Part shown: positions 26,833 to 35,272 of the stretch, piece by piece
How the letters are laid out: every line of letters begins with the position of its first letter
Numbering within the stretch: the stretch's first letter is position 1
NCBI GenBank assembly: GCA_965230765.1
Contig: CBDDLR010000001.1
Location: forward strand, 2,790,001-2,854,000
Direction of reading: 5' to 3'
DNA length: 64,000 nucleotides
Source of the DNA: Sunxiuqinia sp965230765
GTDB taxonomy: Bacteria; Bacteroidota; Bacteroidia; Bacteroidales; Prolixibacteraceae
Notes under the pieces: model-generated
Databases searched by the model: none
Seen by the model: only the letters and a program-made list of their open reading frames with translations
Told to the model about the DNA's origin: nothing
Translations under genes and position numbers: made by a program

Positions 26833-27441
26833 TTAAGATTTCGCAAGTCTATTTTTCAAAGCATCCTTAAACCCGATTAAAAGGTCTTCAATTGTATTAA
26901 AGAATACTTCAGCTTCTGTATTTAAATTTTGTTTTAATCTGTTGTAGTAAAACTCATCATCTTTATATTTATCTGCATCTTTTAATTGTCTGGCACGTCT
27001 TTCTCCAAAAGGTATACGACTTTTCTCGAATGTATCAGACATGTCATTTATTTTTAATTGAGCGAATTCAGTTAAATCTGCTTTGATTTGCATTCCTTGT
27101 TTACTAAGTTCCCCGTCATATTGAAGTATTTTTGATTCAATCATTTTATCACCAGCAAGTCTAGCTAGTTCAATTTGTGTGTTTGTATAAACCGACAACA
27201 TGTTTTCTCTTGTTTCAAACAAACTTTTCATTTTTTGTATCGTAAGTTTATCAAACTCCTTTTTTACTTTGCTTGGAAAGATTGTCCCTATGATGCCTGG
27301 ACGTTCATTGAGTTTCTTCCTAATCGCTTCTAAAACCGCTTCATTTTCAGTACTGATGTACTCTTTCATTTTGTTTGACACAACTTGTAAATCTTCTTCA
27401 GAACTTCCTGGTAATTGAGATAATTTTTTTTCAGTTTCCAT
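26833..27441 (-). CDS. Uncharacterised helical soluble protein, 202 aa
   Basis: No signal peptide or TM helix. It is almost entirely alpha-helical and charged, with features such as RKKLNERPGIIGTIFPSKVKKEFDKL (about 41-66) and IPFGERRARQLKDADKY. It sits between the PqiA-like gene and the DUF4407 gene in cassette C21 and may bind the cytoplasmic coiled coils of the neighbouring protein. No family recognised. Confidence 0.75.
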   Translation of the reverse strand: METEKKLSQLPGSSEEDLQVVSNKMKEYISTENEAVLEAIRKKLNERPGIIGTIFPSKVKKEFDKLTIQKMKSLFETRENMLSVYTNTQIELARLAGDKMIESKILQYDGELSKQGMQIKADLTEFAQLKINDMSDTFEKSRIPFGERRARQLKDADKYKDDEFYYNRLKQNLNTEAEVFFNTIEDLLIGFKDALKNRLAKS

Positions 27442-27458
27442 TTTTTAAAATTTCTAGG

Positions 27459-27908
27459 TTAATTATTCTTATTTATGATACTTGATACAGCAATCCTTAA
27501 AATTATTGAGATTGCTATAAAATTTGTTCCTATTTTGAGTTTGGTAACGATGATATTTGAGTCTAATTTATAGTTAATTAGCAAAAGGGCAACTATAAAT
27601 ACATCAATCATACTCCATTTATCAATTTTATTTAAAATTGGTGGTAATTTTTTACGGATTATTCTGAATGATAATTCTATGTATTTTGCAAATGGAATAA
27701 TTATAGTAAAAATAAATATTATCCCTGCAAGCAAATATTCTTTGCTTTTATAGAATATTTTAATCGTATCTATGAGTTTTATTTCTTTGTACTCTACCGC
27801 AATACCCAGTATCTGGTACTTTGTTGCCAAAATCGGGAATGCTAACCCTAAAACAAAGAAAACCAAAGAAACTATTAATAGGATTATTTGAAAATATTTA
27901 TTTTGCAT
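27459..27908 (-). CDS. PqiA-like integral membrane protein
   Basis: A 149-residue protein with about four TM helices (8-28, 60-80, 100-112, 125-143). The segment FIFTIIIPFAKYIELSFRII followed by NKIDKWSMIDVFIVALLL is the signature I associate with the PqiA family (helix ending in a proline and KY, then W-S-M-x-D-V-F). PqiA proteins serve envelope lipid-transport complexes. It overlaps the upstream lipoprotein gene by 11 bp in cassette C21. The call is moderate because only one PqiA repeat is present. Confidence 0.7.
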   Translation of the reverse strand: MQNKYFQIILLIVSLVFFVLGLAFPILATKYQILGIAVEYKEIKLIDTIKIFYKSKEYLLAGIIFIFTIIIPFAKYIELSFRIIRKKLPPILNKIDKWSMIDVFIVALLLINYKLDSNIIVTKLKIGTNFIAISIILRIAVSSIINKNN

Positions 27909-28422
27909 CTCTAGAATTACTAATATTTAGCTTTACGCTATATCCAATTTTGTATTCTACTTCCAATTCGATTAAAATTTTCTCTAACATTTCTACCGCT
28001 TCTCCTCCAATTTCATTGGCTTTTTCAATTAGGAAATCAATATCGTCACCCATATCATTTTCTGCATAATATTTAATTTGTTTTTTTAATTCATTGTAGT
28101 TATCCTTGAAATATTTTTCAAAAAAAACTTTTGAGTTTTTCTTTGCTTTATAGTAGTTATATTGTACTTCATATTTTGTTAATAGCAAGTGTTCTTTCCA
28201 GATTAATTCTTCTTTGTATTTGGAATACCATATATCACTAAATTTATCAAACTTTTTGTCTACTTTATTCCAGTCATTTTCGGAATATTCATCGCTACTA
28301 GTGGCAACTTTTTCCATAAATTCTTTATATCTCTCTAAGTATGATTCTTTTGATATTGGAGAACATGCGAATAAAAAGATTAGGCAAATTAAGATTATTA
28401 ATTTTTGGTAGAATGTTTTCAT
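27898..28422 (-). CDS. Lipoprotein, 174 aa
   Basis: The ATG at 28422 gives a lipoprotein signal (MKTFYQKLIILICLIFLFAC, lipobox cysteine 20). The earlier in-frame start is TTG. The mature protein is helical and rich in Lys, Tyr and Glu (KFDKFSDIWYSKYKEELIWKE; KYEVQYNYYKAKK), a pattern seen in small helical lipoproteins of Bacteroidota. First gene of the five-gene cassette C21. Confidence 0.78.
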   Translation of the reverse strand: MKTFYQKLIILICLIFLFACSPISKESYLERYKEFMEKVATSSDEYSENDWNKVDKKFDKFSDIWYSKYKEELIWKEHLLLTKYEVQYNYYKAKKNSKVFFEKYFKDNYNELKKQIKYYAENDMGDDIDFLIEKANEIGGEAVEMLEKILIELEVEYKIGYSVKLNISNSRDAK

Positions 28423-28461
28423 TTTGTATGTTTTTATAGTTGTATTCAATTTTAAGCTTGT

Positions 28462-28594
28462 GCCTAACGGTCACTTGTAAGTTGTCGTTGCGGATTTCGG
28501 TGAGCGTCAGCGTCCGGTAGGACCTGACTGCGATGCGAGAATCTGGCGAACGACGCTGCACTGCACCCGCAATGCAATTTACAATTTGTTATGG
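28462..28594 (-). repeat. attC22 (family B)
   Basis: attC of cassette C22 (family 2). The right core GTTATGG pairs with the core at 29044. Confidence 0.9.
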
Positions 28595-29043
28595 TTTGTT
28601 TTTTCGTTATCATCTTTTTCAAGTACCGATGAAATGGGAACGTACCTTTCAAACGGTGGGCAGTTTTCTGGTTTTTACAAACCTTTCAGAAAGCTGCTTA
28701 AACTACACTTTGTTTCAAACTTCGTACCCTCACTCCCGTCAAAAAGATTGAGGTGCGAAGGGTATTTATAATGCAGTGTCAAGTTTTTGCGTTCTTGTCA
28801 GACCAGGAAAGCAAGCGGACTTGTCAAAAAGCAAGACTTTATCAACTTGAAACATACTGGTCAAAAAGCACGGACACGTACCAACTTGTCAGGTAACCTT
28901 TCCTCTGCGAATCCCTCTCAAACAAACTCTGGTGGCTTGGGGTGTCAATTTGAACACTTGGTTTTAAAAATAATTATTTCAAAGAAGAATCGGAAGCGTC
29001 AATTTCGAGAATCGTTCTAAATAATCAGTTTTTTAGAAATAAA
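28595..29043 (-). mobile_element. Family 2 gene-less cassette body (C22)
   Basis: Second copy, here joined to a family B attC in place of family A. It is the more divergent type (TACCCTCACTCC, GGTGGCTTGGGG). No gene seen. Confidence 0.8.
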
Positions 29044-29175
29044 CCATAACGTTCACTTGTATGTGGTCGGGCGGGATTTCGAAGAGAAATCCTGTCAGAC
29101 CCGCAGGAAAGTGGGCGCAAGGTCTGACTTGTCAGACCGCTAAAAGCCCCGCCTGCCATATACAATTTGTTATGC
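29044..29175 (-). repeat. attC23 (family A)
   Basis: attC of cassette C23. The right core GTTATGC pairs with GCATAAC at 30103. Confidence 0.9.
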
Positions 29176-29188
29176 AACGTATTTTTAT

Positions 29189-30085
29189 TTATTCTTTTAT
29201 CCTTGTCGGATATATTTCATTAATTTTCTTTTGTTCGTCAACTGTCAGATTTGAGTAGGATTTATCAAAAATCTCCTTTGCTTTCTCGTCTCTCAGCGAT
29301 GAATAAATTTCGAATATTGCATTTTGCACTTTTATATAAAAGCCGTAAGACGTTTCTTTGTCTGACGAAAAATCAATCAGATGTTTTGATTGATTTTTTC
29401 TAATAAACGCTGTTAATTCTGTCTCGAATTTATTTTTATTAACCGTTTCTCCATTTACTATTATTGCGTTTTTGTCAGATGCTTTAATTGCAATAATTGG
29501 AAAATCTGAATAATCAATTGTTCTCGGTTCGGTTAATTCTGTTTTTCCGGTTTCTGGATTACTTGTCCATGCAATTGCTAATAGTCCAGATGCACGATAA
29601 TATGGTTTTTCAAAGTCTGACGGAGAAAGAACAGATAAAATAGCACCAGAAATTTTCGAAGGACTAATATTCTCTTGTTGTGAAACTTCTTGAATTTTTT
29701 GATTGAGAAGATAATACTTTGAAGTTGCAATTTCTGAAGAATCGAGTCGTGTCAGTTCGCGCAAACAATCATTTGAATAATACTCATTTGGATTAAGTTT
29801 ATAAATAGTTTCGAATCTGTCATAATTTAAAGTCGTTGGAATATCATTTAATGAAACTACTTTTTTATAAAAGTCATAAAATGCTTGTCCTGATTTTGAC
29901 TTTAAATCACCATTTTCAATTAAATGTTTCTCAAGCTTTGACAATTCTGTCTCTATGTCAACTCCTTTTGCTTGATAACTCTTGATTAGGCAATTCATAA
30001 GTATATTCTCAATTTTCGATTCATTTTTTTGTCCAAATGAATTAAAAGCTGAAAGGAAAATCAATATTGTAAAAATAAGCTTCAT
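29189..30085 (-). CDS. Exported protein with ExbD-like periplasmic domain
   Basis: A 298-residue protein from the ATG at 30085, which opens a signal peptide (MKLIFTILIFLSAFNSFGQ). Earlier in-frame starts lie in the attC core. Residues about 195-298 resemble the periplasmic part of Bacteroidota ExbD proteins: FPIIAIKASDKNAIIVNGETV, then IYSSLRDEKAKEIF, SYSNLTVDEQKKINEIYPTRIKE. The ExbD TM anchor with its aspartate is absent. The first 180 residues are helical and unrecognised. It may interact with TonB-type machinery. Sole gene of cassette C23. Confidence 0.75.
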   Translation of the reverse strand: MKLIFTILIFLSAFNSFGQKNESKIENILMNCLIKSYQAKGVDIETELSKLEKHLIENGDLKSKSGQAFYDFYKKVVSLNDIPTTLNYDRFETIYKLNPNEYYSNDCLRELTRLDSSEIATSKYYLLNQKIQEVSQQENISPSKISGAILSVLSPSDFEKPYYRASGLLAIAWTSNPETGKTELTEPRTIDYSDFPIIAIKASDKNAIIVNGETVNKNKFETELTAFIRKNQSKHLIDFSSDKETSYGFYIKVQNAIFEIYSSLRDEKAKEIFDKSYSNLTVDEQKKINEIYPTRIKE

Positions 30086-30102
30086 CGTCTTTTCAATATG
30101 TG

Positions 30103-30232
30103 GCATAACGTTGAGTATATGCAAAGTAGGCGATTGCGGGCTTCAAAACTATCAAACCGTTAAGAAGTTGAAGCGGACTACAACCCTTGAACTTACTACT
30201 GTCCCGCCTATTTTGTATATACATTGTTACCA
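30103..30232 (-). repeat. attC24 (family G)
   Basis: attC of cassette C24. The right core GTTACCA pairs with TGGTAAC at 31045. Confidence 0.9.
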
Positions 30233-30243
30233 CACGTTTTTCT

Positions 30244-31035
30244 TTACCATTTATCAATCAGTTCTATTCTATCATTCAATAATTCAAAAACGAAATCTAA
30301 TACTTTTTTGCCACCAAATGAAAGAGTCCCTTCGTGAGAACCATAAATAATCCATGTAAAGTTTTTGTCACAGTAAATTGTTTCATAGCAATCCGTATCA
30401 AGTTCCAATTTTTCAATCTCATAATCAATCTGGTCTTCCGAAATCTCGTAAATCCGACTTGAATTCTCCTGGTTTATAAAATCAGAAATTGCTGAGTAAT
30501 CATTGGTAGTTAAATGCTCTTTGTTGATGAATATTGCTTTCTTATCTATCTTTAAATCAATCAACGGATACCAGTAACAATCAACGCCCCATTTGTCTTT
30601 AAGCTCTTTGTCGATTTTTGATTGTTCGTTTTTCTTTAATCTTCGTCTATAAGGCATAGGGTCAACTGTCAACAAGAAATCGGTATCTACATTGTCAATG
30701 AATTTGTTGAATTTATCTCTCTCTTCTTGTATTGCGTTGGCTTCAATTTTATTCTTTTCTCCTTTTGTAAACAGGCTTTGACTTTCTTGTCCAACCATTT
30801 TAATCATCTGTCTACATTCTGCAATATCAGCAAAATCATCTCCAGTGTAAAATTGCAGTTCTTGTAAAATCGCAGTCGATACATTATACCTCGTAAATAG
30901 GTCATAATCATTATCTGAATATGAGTAAGGATAATCCGAACCAGTCTTTTTATCAGAATATTGCTTTGACCAATAATTAAAATTATCGATACAATATCTT
31001 TTTGCTGCTGTTAATATTGCTTCTGTCTCTGTCAT
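30244..31035 (-). CDS. Uncharacterised cytoplasmic protein, 263 aa
   Basis: No signal peptide. The N-terminal 100 residues are helical and rich in aromatic and acidic residues (YWSKQYSDKKTGSDYPYSYSDNDYD). The middle holds PMPYRRRLKKNEQ and WGVDCYWYPL, and the C-terminus ends in an alpha/beta segment FTWIIYGSHEGTLSFGGKKV. I do not recognise a family. Sole gene of cassette C24. Confidence 0.75.
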   Translation of the reverse strand: MTETEAILTAAKRYCIDNFNYWSKQYSDKKTGSDYPYSYSDNDYDLFTRYNVSTAILQELQFYTGDDFADIAECRQMIKMVGQESQSLFTKGEKNKIEANAIQEERDKFNKFIDNVDTDFLLTVDPMPYRRRLKKNEQSKIDKELKDKWGVDCYWYPLIDLKIDKKAIFINKEHLTTNDYSAISDFINQENSSRIYEISEDQIDYEIEKLELDTDCYETIYCDKNFTWIIYGSHEGTLSFGGKKVLDFVFELLNDRIELIDKW

Positions 31036-31044
31036 TTAAGTGTG

Positions 31045-31176
31045 TGGTAACGGTTGGTACATGTTGCGGAGCGGATTTCGGAGCTTCGTTCGTGTCCGCG
31101 AGGACGGAACGATGATGCGAGAGCCGCAGTTACAATACCGCACCAACCCCGCTCTGAAATATGTACTTTGTTATGG
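31045..31176 (-). repeat. attC25 (family F)
   Basis: attC of cassette C25. The right core GTTATGG pairs with CCATAAC at 31780. It is a close relative of attC6, which carries the group II intron, but here no intron is present. Confidence 0.9.
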
Positions 31177-31187
31177 GCTGGGTTTTA

Positions 31188-31748
31188 TTAAGGATATTCA
31201 AATCCAAATTTAAACATAATTAGTTTTTGATTTTTAAATTCATATTCTGCATAATACTCAGGCATGTTATATTCACATAAAAACTCTGAGGTTTCAAAGT
31301 CATTTATTTTGTAAATCAATGACTCCTTTTCATTATCTTTTTTTATCTCAAAATCATTCCCAATATTTTTAATTAAAGTTTGTTGGTCAATACCGAGCAT
31401 TATGCCGCTATTTGTTTTAAATGACTTAATTGTATCAATAATTGGAAGTAAAAAATTTTTCGTCTCAGTTAATTCTATTTTAAATTCAGCTACTTCATTT
31501 CTGTTTCCTCCAGCATGAAATATTAGTGTAATTTTCTCAGTACTATTATTGTTTAGAAAAATAGCTTTTGCTCCAGGACCAGCATGATTTATGTATTTTG
31601 AAACGTCTGGTATTACTTTAAGTAAAGTGGTTGAATCATATAGACATATTTCATTCACAGATGTATCAGGCGTGAAATATTTATCTTGAGCCTTAACCTG
31701 AGACACAAATAATATAAATCCTAAAAGAAGTATTAATTTAGATTTCAT
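31188..31748 (-). CDS. Exported protein, 186 aa
   Basis: The ATG at 31748 begins a signal peptide (MKSKLILLLGFILFVSQVKAQ). The only earlier start is a GTG. The mature domain is beta-rich with CLYDSTTLLKVI, KAIFLNNNSTEKITLIFHAGG and a C-terminal YNMPEYYAEYEFKNQKLIMF. No family recognised. Sole gene of cassette C25. Confidence 0.76.
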   Translation of the reverse strand: MKSKLILLLGFILFVSQVKAQDKYFTPDTSVNEICLYDSTTLLKVIPDVSKYINHAGPGAKAIFLNNNSTEKITLIFHAGGNRNEVAEFKIELTETKNFLLPIIDTIKSFKTNSGIMLGIDQQTLIKNIGNDFEIKKDNEKESLIYKINDFETSEFLCEYNMPEYYAEYEFKNQKLIMFKFGFEYP

Positions 31749-31779
31749 AATATTGACGTTTGTTCGCACTTAACCTTGC

Positions 31780-31912
31780 CCATAACGTTCAGTTGTATGT
31801 GGTCGGGCGGGATTTCGTGCAGAAATCCTGTCAGACCGGTAGGAGAGTAGCCGGAAGGTTTGACTTGTCAAACCGATAAATGCCCCGCCTGCCATATTAC
31901 AATTTGTTATGG
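31780..31912 (-). repeat. attC26 (family A)
   Basis: attC of cassette C26 (family 2). The right core GTTATGG pairs with the core at 32364. Confidence 0.9.
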
Positions 31913-32363
31913 TTTGTTTTTTTGTTATCATCTTTTTCAAGTACCGATGAAAAGGAAACGTTCCTTTCAAACGGTGGGCAGTTTTCTGGTTTTTACAAAC
32001 CTTTCAAAAAGCTGCTTAAACTACACTTTGTTTCAAACTTCGTTCCTTCACTCCCGTCAAAAAAGATTGGGGTGCGAAGGATGTTTATAATGCAGTGTCA
32101 AGTTTTTGCGTCCTTGTCAGATAAGTAAAGCAAGCGGACTTGTCAAACAGCAAGACTTTATCAACTTGTAACATTCTGGTCAATAAGCACAGACACGTAC
32201 CAACTTGTCAGGTAACCTTTCCTCTGCGAATCCCTCTCAATCAAACTCTGGTGGGTTGGGGTGTCAATTTGAACACTTGGTTTTAAAAATAATTATTTCA
32301 AAGAAGAATCGGAAGTGTCCAATTTAGAGAATCGTTCTAAATAATCAGTTTTTTAGAAATAAA
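31913..32363 (-). mobile_element. Family 2 gene-less cassette body (C26)
   Basis: Third copy. It has six A residues before GATTGGGG where C10 and others have a different run length, an indel that would break any shared frame. No gene seen. Confidence 0.8.
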
Positions 32364-32493
32364 CCATAACGTTGAGTATATGCAAAGTAGGCGATTGCGG
32401 GCTTCAAACCTGTCAAACCGTTACGATTTTGAAGCGGGCTACAGCCGTTGAACTTACTACTACTTCGCCTATTTTGTATATACATTGTTACCT
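32364..32493 (-). repeat. attC27 (family G)
   Basis: attC of cassette C27. The right core GTTACCT pairs with AGGTAAC at 33382. Confidence 0.9.
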
Positions 32494-32503
32494 GTAGTTG
32501 TTA

Positions 32504-33373
32504 TTATTTTTTCAGTAAAATCGGAATAATCAATTCAGACGTAATTGGCTCATTTGCTTCAAAACCAACTTTCCATTCTCCCATATTTCTTAATCTTTCT
32601 ACAATTTGATTTTCTATTTCAATCAATTCAGTTGTCTTATTTAATCCATATGTGCCGTTAAAATGAAACTTTCCTTGCTTATCAATTATTACTCTGATAT
32701 GAATTAAGTAAGAATCTCCACGATGCATGAAATCTGATGGTATAACAACACTCTCATTTACCTTTTTATTTAAAGTCTTAAAATCTAATGTGTTTTGTGG
32801 AAGCTTGTCGCAATATGATACATATTCAATTCCATCTTTTGATTTTCTCATGACTTTTTTCGGTCTCTGTAATGGATAGTCCAAAGGATTTAACACAAGA
32901 CTTTTAATAAAGTCATAATCGTATTCTTTTTCTTCTTGGTCATAATCCCAGCTAAATATTCTCCCTTTAACTCTCTTATTATTCACAGGAAGATAAAATT
33001 CACCACAAATTGAAATTTCATATTCTGATTTTCCGTTATTCTCAAGTTTATCCAGCGATAGAATCCAGTTGGTATTTGGTTTGAATTCATTAATGTAAGG
33101 TCTGCAATCCGCACCATAGTCTCCCCATACTATTATCGTATCTCGATTTTCAATTCCTCTTAACTTTTCCTTAATTAAGAATTTAATTGAATATGGATTT
33201 TCAGGAGCATCATATGTGCCAATTGAATCATATTCAATCACTGTCCCATAAACAACAATATCAGCGGCTTGATTTGAATAAACAAATCCGCCTAAATATC
33301 CACAATCGCATGCTAGAATATTTATACTTCCTATCAGGAATATCAGTGTCAATATGTACGTTTGCATCTTCAT
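32504..33373 (-). CDS. Exported protein, NTR/TIMP-like plus TonB-C-like domains
   Basis: A 289-residue protein. The signal peptide is followed directly by ACDCGYLGGFVYSNQAADIVVYGTVI, which resembles the start of netrin/TIMP-like domains (Cys-x-Cys right after cleavage, then 'SDxVFxGxV'). Further cysteines at DCRPYI and ISICGEF fit the disulfide pattern. The C-terminal 70 residues (HIRVIIDKQGKFHFNGTYGL ... GEWKVGF ... IPILLKK) resemble a TonB C-terminal fold. Both domain calls are from pattern only. Likely envelope-located. Sole gene of cassette C27. Confidence 0.75.
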   Translation of the reverse strand: MKMQTYILTLIFLIGSINILACDCGYLGGFVYSNQAADIVVYGTVIEYDSIGTYDAPENPYSIKFLIKEKLRGIENRDTIIVWGDYGADCRPYINEFKPNTNWILSLDKLENNGKSEYEISICGEFYLPVNNKRVKGRIFSWDYDQEEKEYDYDFIKSLVLNPLDYPLQRPKKVMRKSKDGIEYVSYCDKLPQNTLDFKTLNKKVNESVVIPSDFMHRGDSYLIHIRVIIDKQGKFHFNGTYGLNKTTELIEIENQIVERLRNMGEWKVGFEANEPITSELIIPILLKK

Positions 33374-33381
33374 TCAATTAC

Positions 33382-33514
33382 AGGTAACGGCCGCGGATAT
33401 GTTGCGGCGGGGTTTTATTTGCACTAAAGTTTCATATATTTTTTAAAATTATTTATTGTATTGTTAAAATCAAATAGCACCAAACACCCCGCTGAAATAT
33501 AAACGATGTTATGG
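33382..33514 (-). repeat. attC28 (family E)
   Basis: attC of cassette C28 (family 1). The right core GTTATGG pairs with the core at 33915. Confidence 0.9.
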
Positions 33515-33914
33515 TTAGGCAGGGCAATCCGGGCGTGCTCAGTCATTGTAACAAAACCAGCCTGGCAGTTTGTTTGCCCCTCCCAAGTGATGTGCCAAGT
33601 TTGCAAAACCAGTTGTTGCTTACCGCTGTCCCTGTTTGGTGTTGTTTGCCTTTCCTTAATTTACATATCTTTAAGCAACAATACCTGTCCCAGGTTACCC
33701 GTTCAGGTAGGGGCAAACATGGCACAGGAGTTGATTAACCGCAAACAAGGTGACAGGCTGTAGATGCTTTTGGGCGTGATTTTATGAAAATTGCTTTCCA
33801 ATGACCACAAGTCAGGTAGATGTATTACCTGAAACTATGTTCCACTTTCACAAGTGCCATTTACAAAAACCAAGCTTTTAAAGAACGCTTTTTTTAATAA
33901 ACTGAAATGCTTAA
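33515..33914 (-). mobile_element. Family 1 gene-less cassette body (C28)
   Basis: Fourth copy of the 400-bp unit (GGCACAGG/CCACAAGTC sub-lineage). No gene seen. Confidence 0.8.
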
Positions 33915-34047
33915 CCATAACGTTCAGTTGTATGTGGTCGGGCGGGATTTCGTGCAGAAATCCTGTCAGACCGGTAGGAGAGTAGCCGGAAGGTTTGACT
34001 TGTCAAACCGCTAAATGCCCCGCCTGCCATATTACAATTTGTTATGG
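33915..34047 (-). repeat. attC29 (family A)
   Basis: attC of cassette C29 (family 2). The right core GTTATGG pairs with the core at 34498. Confidence 0.9.
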
Positions 34048-34497
34048 TTTGTTTTTTCGTTATCATCTTTTTCAAGTACCGATGAAATGGGAACGTTCCT
34101 TTCAAACGGTGAACAGTTTTCTGGTTTTTAGATACTTTTCAAAACGCTGCTTAAATTATACTTTGTTTCAAACTTCGTTCCTTCACTCCCGTCAAAAAGA
34201 TTGGGGTGCGAAGGGTGTTTATAATGCAGTGTCAAGTTTTTGCGTTCTTGTCAGACCAGGAAAATAAGCGGACTTGTCAAACAGCAAGACTTTATCAACT
34301 TGTAACATTCCAGTCAGAAAACACGGACACGTACCAACTTGTCAGGTAACCTTTCCTCTGCGAATCCCTCTCAATCAAACTCTGGTGGGTTGGGGTGTCA
34401 ATTTGAACACTTGGTTTTAAAAATAATTATTTCAAAGAAGAATCGGAAGTGTCCAATTTAGAGAATCGTTCTAAATAATCAGTTTATTAGAAATAAA
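34048..34497 (-). mobile_element. Family 2 gene-less cassette body (C29)
   Basis: Fourth copy, followed immediately by another family 2 cassette (C30). No gene seen. Confidence 0.8.
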
Positions 34498-34630
34498 CCA
34501 TAACGGTCACTTGTATGTTGTCGTTGCGGATTTCGGTGAGCGTCAGCGTCCGGTAGGACCTGACTGCGATGCGAGAATCCGGCGAACAACGCTGCACTGC
34601 CCCCGCAATGCAATTTACAATTTGTTATGG
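34498..34630 (-). repeat. attC30 (family B)
   Basis: attC of cassette C30 (family 2). It is the B variant with TTGTATGTTGTCG instead of TTGTAAGTTGTCG. The right core pairs with the core at 35082. Confidence 0.9.
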
Positions 34631-35081
34631 TTTGTTTTTTTGTTATCATCTTTTTCAAGTACCGATGAAAAGGAAACGTTCCTTTCAAACGGTGAGCAGT
34701 TTTCTGGTCTTTAAATACTTTTCAAAAAGCTGCTTAAACTACACTTTGTTTCAAACTTCGTACCCTCACTCCCGTCATAAAGATTGGGGTGCGAAGGGTA
34801 TTTATAATGCAGTGTCAAGTTTTTGCGTTCTTGTCAGACCAGGAAAGCAAGCGGACTTGTCAAAAAGCAATGCTTTTTCAACTTGTAACATTCCAGTCAG
34901 AAAAATACGGACACGTACCAACTTGTCAGGTAACCTTTCCACTGCGAATCCCTCTCAAACAAACTCTGGTGGGTTGGGGTGTCAATTTGAACACTTGGTT
35001 TTAAAAATAATTATTTCAAAGAAGAATCGGAAGCGTCCAATTTCGAGAATCGTTCTAAATAATCGGTTTTTTAGAAATAAA
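34631..35081 (-). mobile_element. Family 2 gene-less cassette body (C30)
   Basis: Fifth copy, tandem with C29 but attached to a family B attC. It is close to C40 in sequence. No gene seen. Confidence 0.8.
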
Positions 35082-35272
35082 CCATAACGGTTTGGCTATG
35101 TGTAGTGCGGGACTTTGAAATGCTTCACTGTCAGGCTGCCACTGAGCCAATTCGTTTATTCATATTTTTGTTTTTATAGCTAAATCGTCAAAGACGAATT
35201 GGCGTTGTTTTAACAATGAACTGCGGTTGAATTACCCACCGAACCCCGCATTACATATAGCTTTTGTTGTGT
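35082..35272 (-). repeat. attC31 (family H, 191 bp)
   Basis: attC of cassette C31 (aspartic protease). The right core GTTGTGT pairs with ACACAAC at 36299. It is a long variant with an AT-rich central insertion, and the gene's C-terminus reads into it. Confidence 0.88.

Noticed and set aside
34569..35087. Plus-strand frame of up to 172 codons through attC30 and family 2 cassette C30
   Set aside because: It runs through the attC and the cassette body on the strand opposite to all genes, changes length and frame in other copies because of A- and T-run indels, and has no ribosome site.
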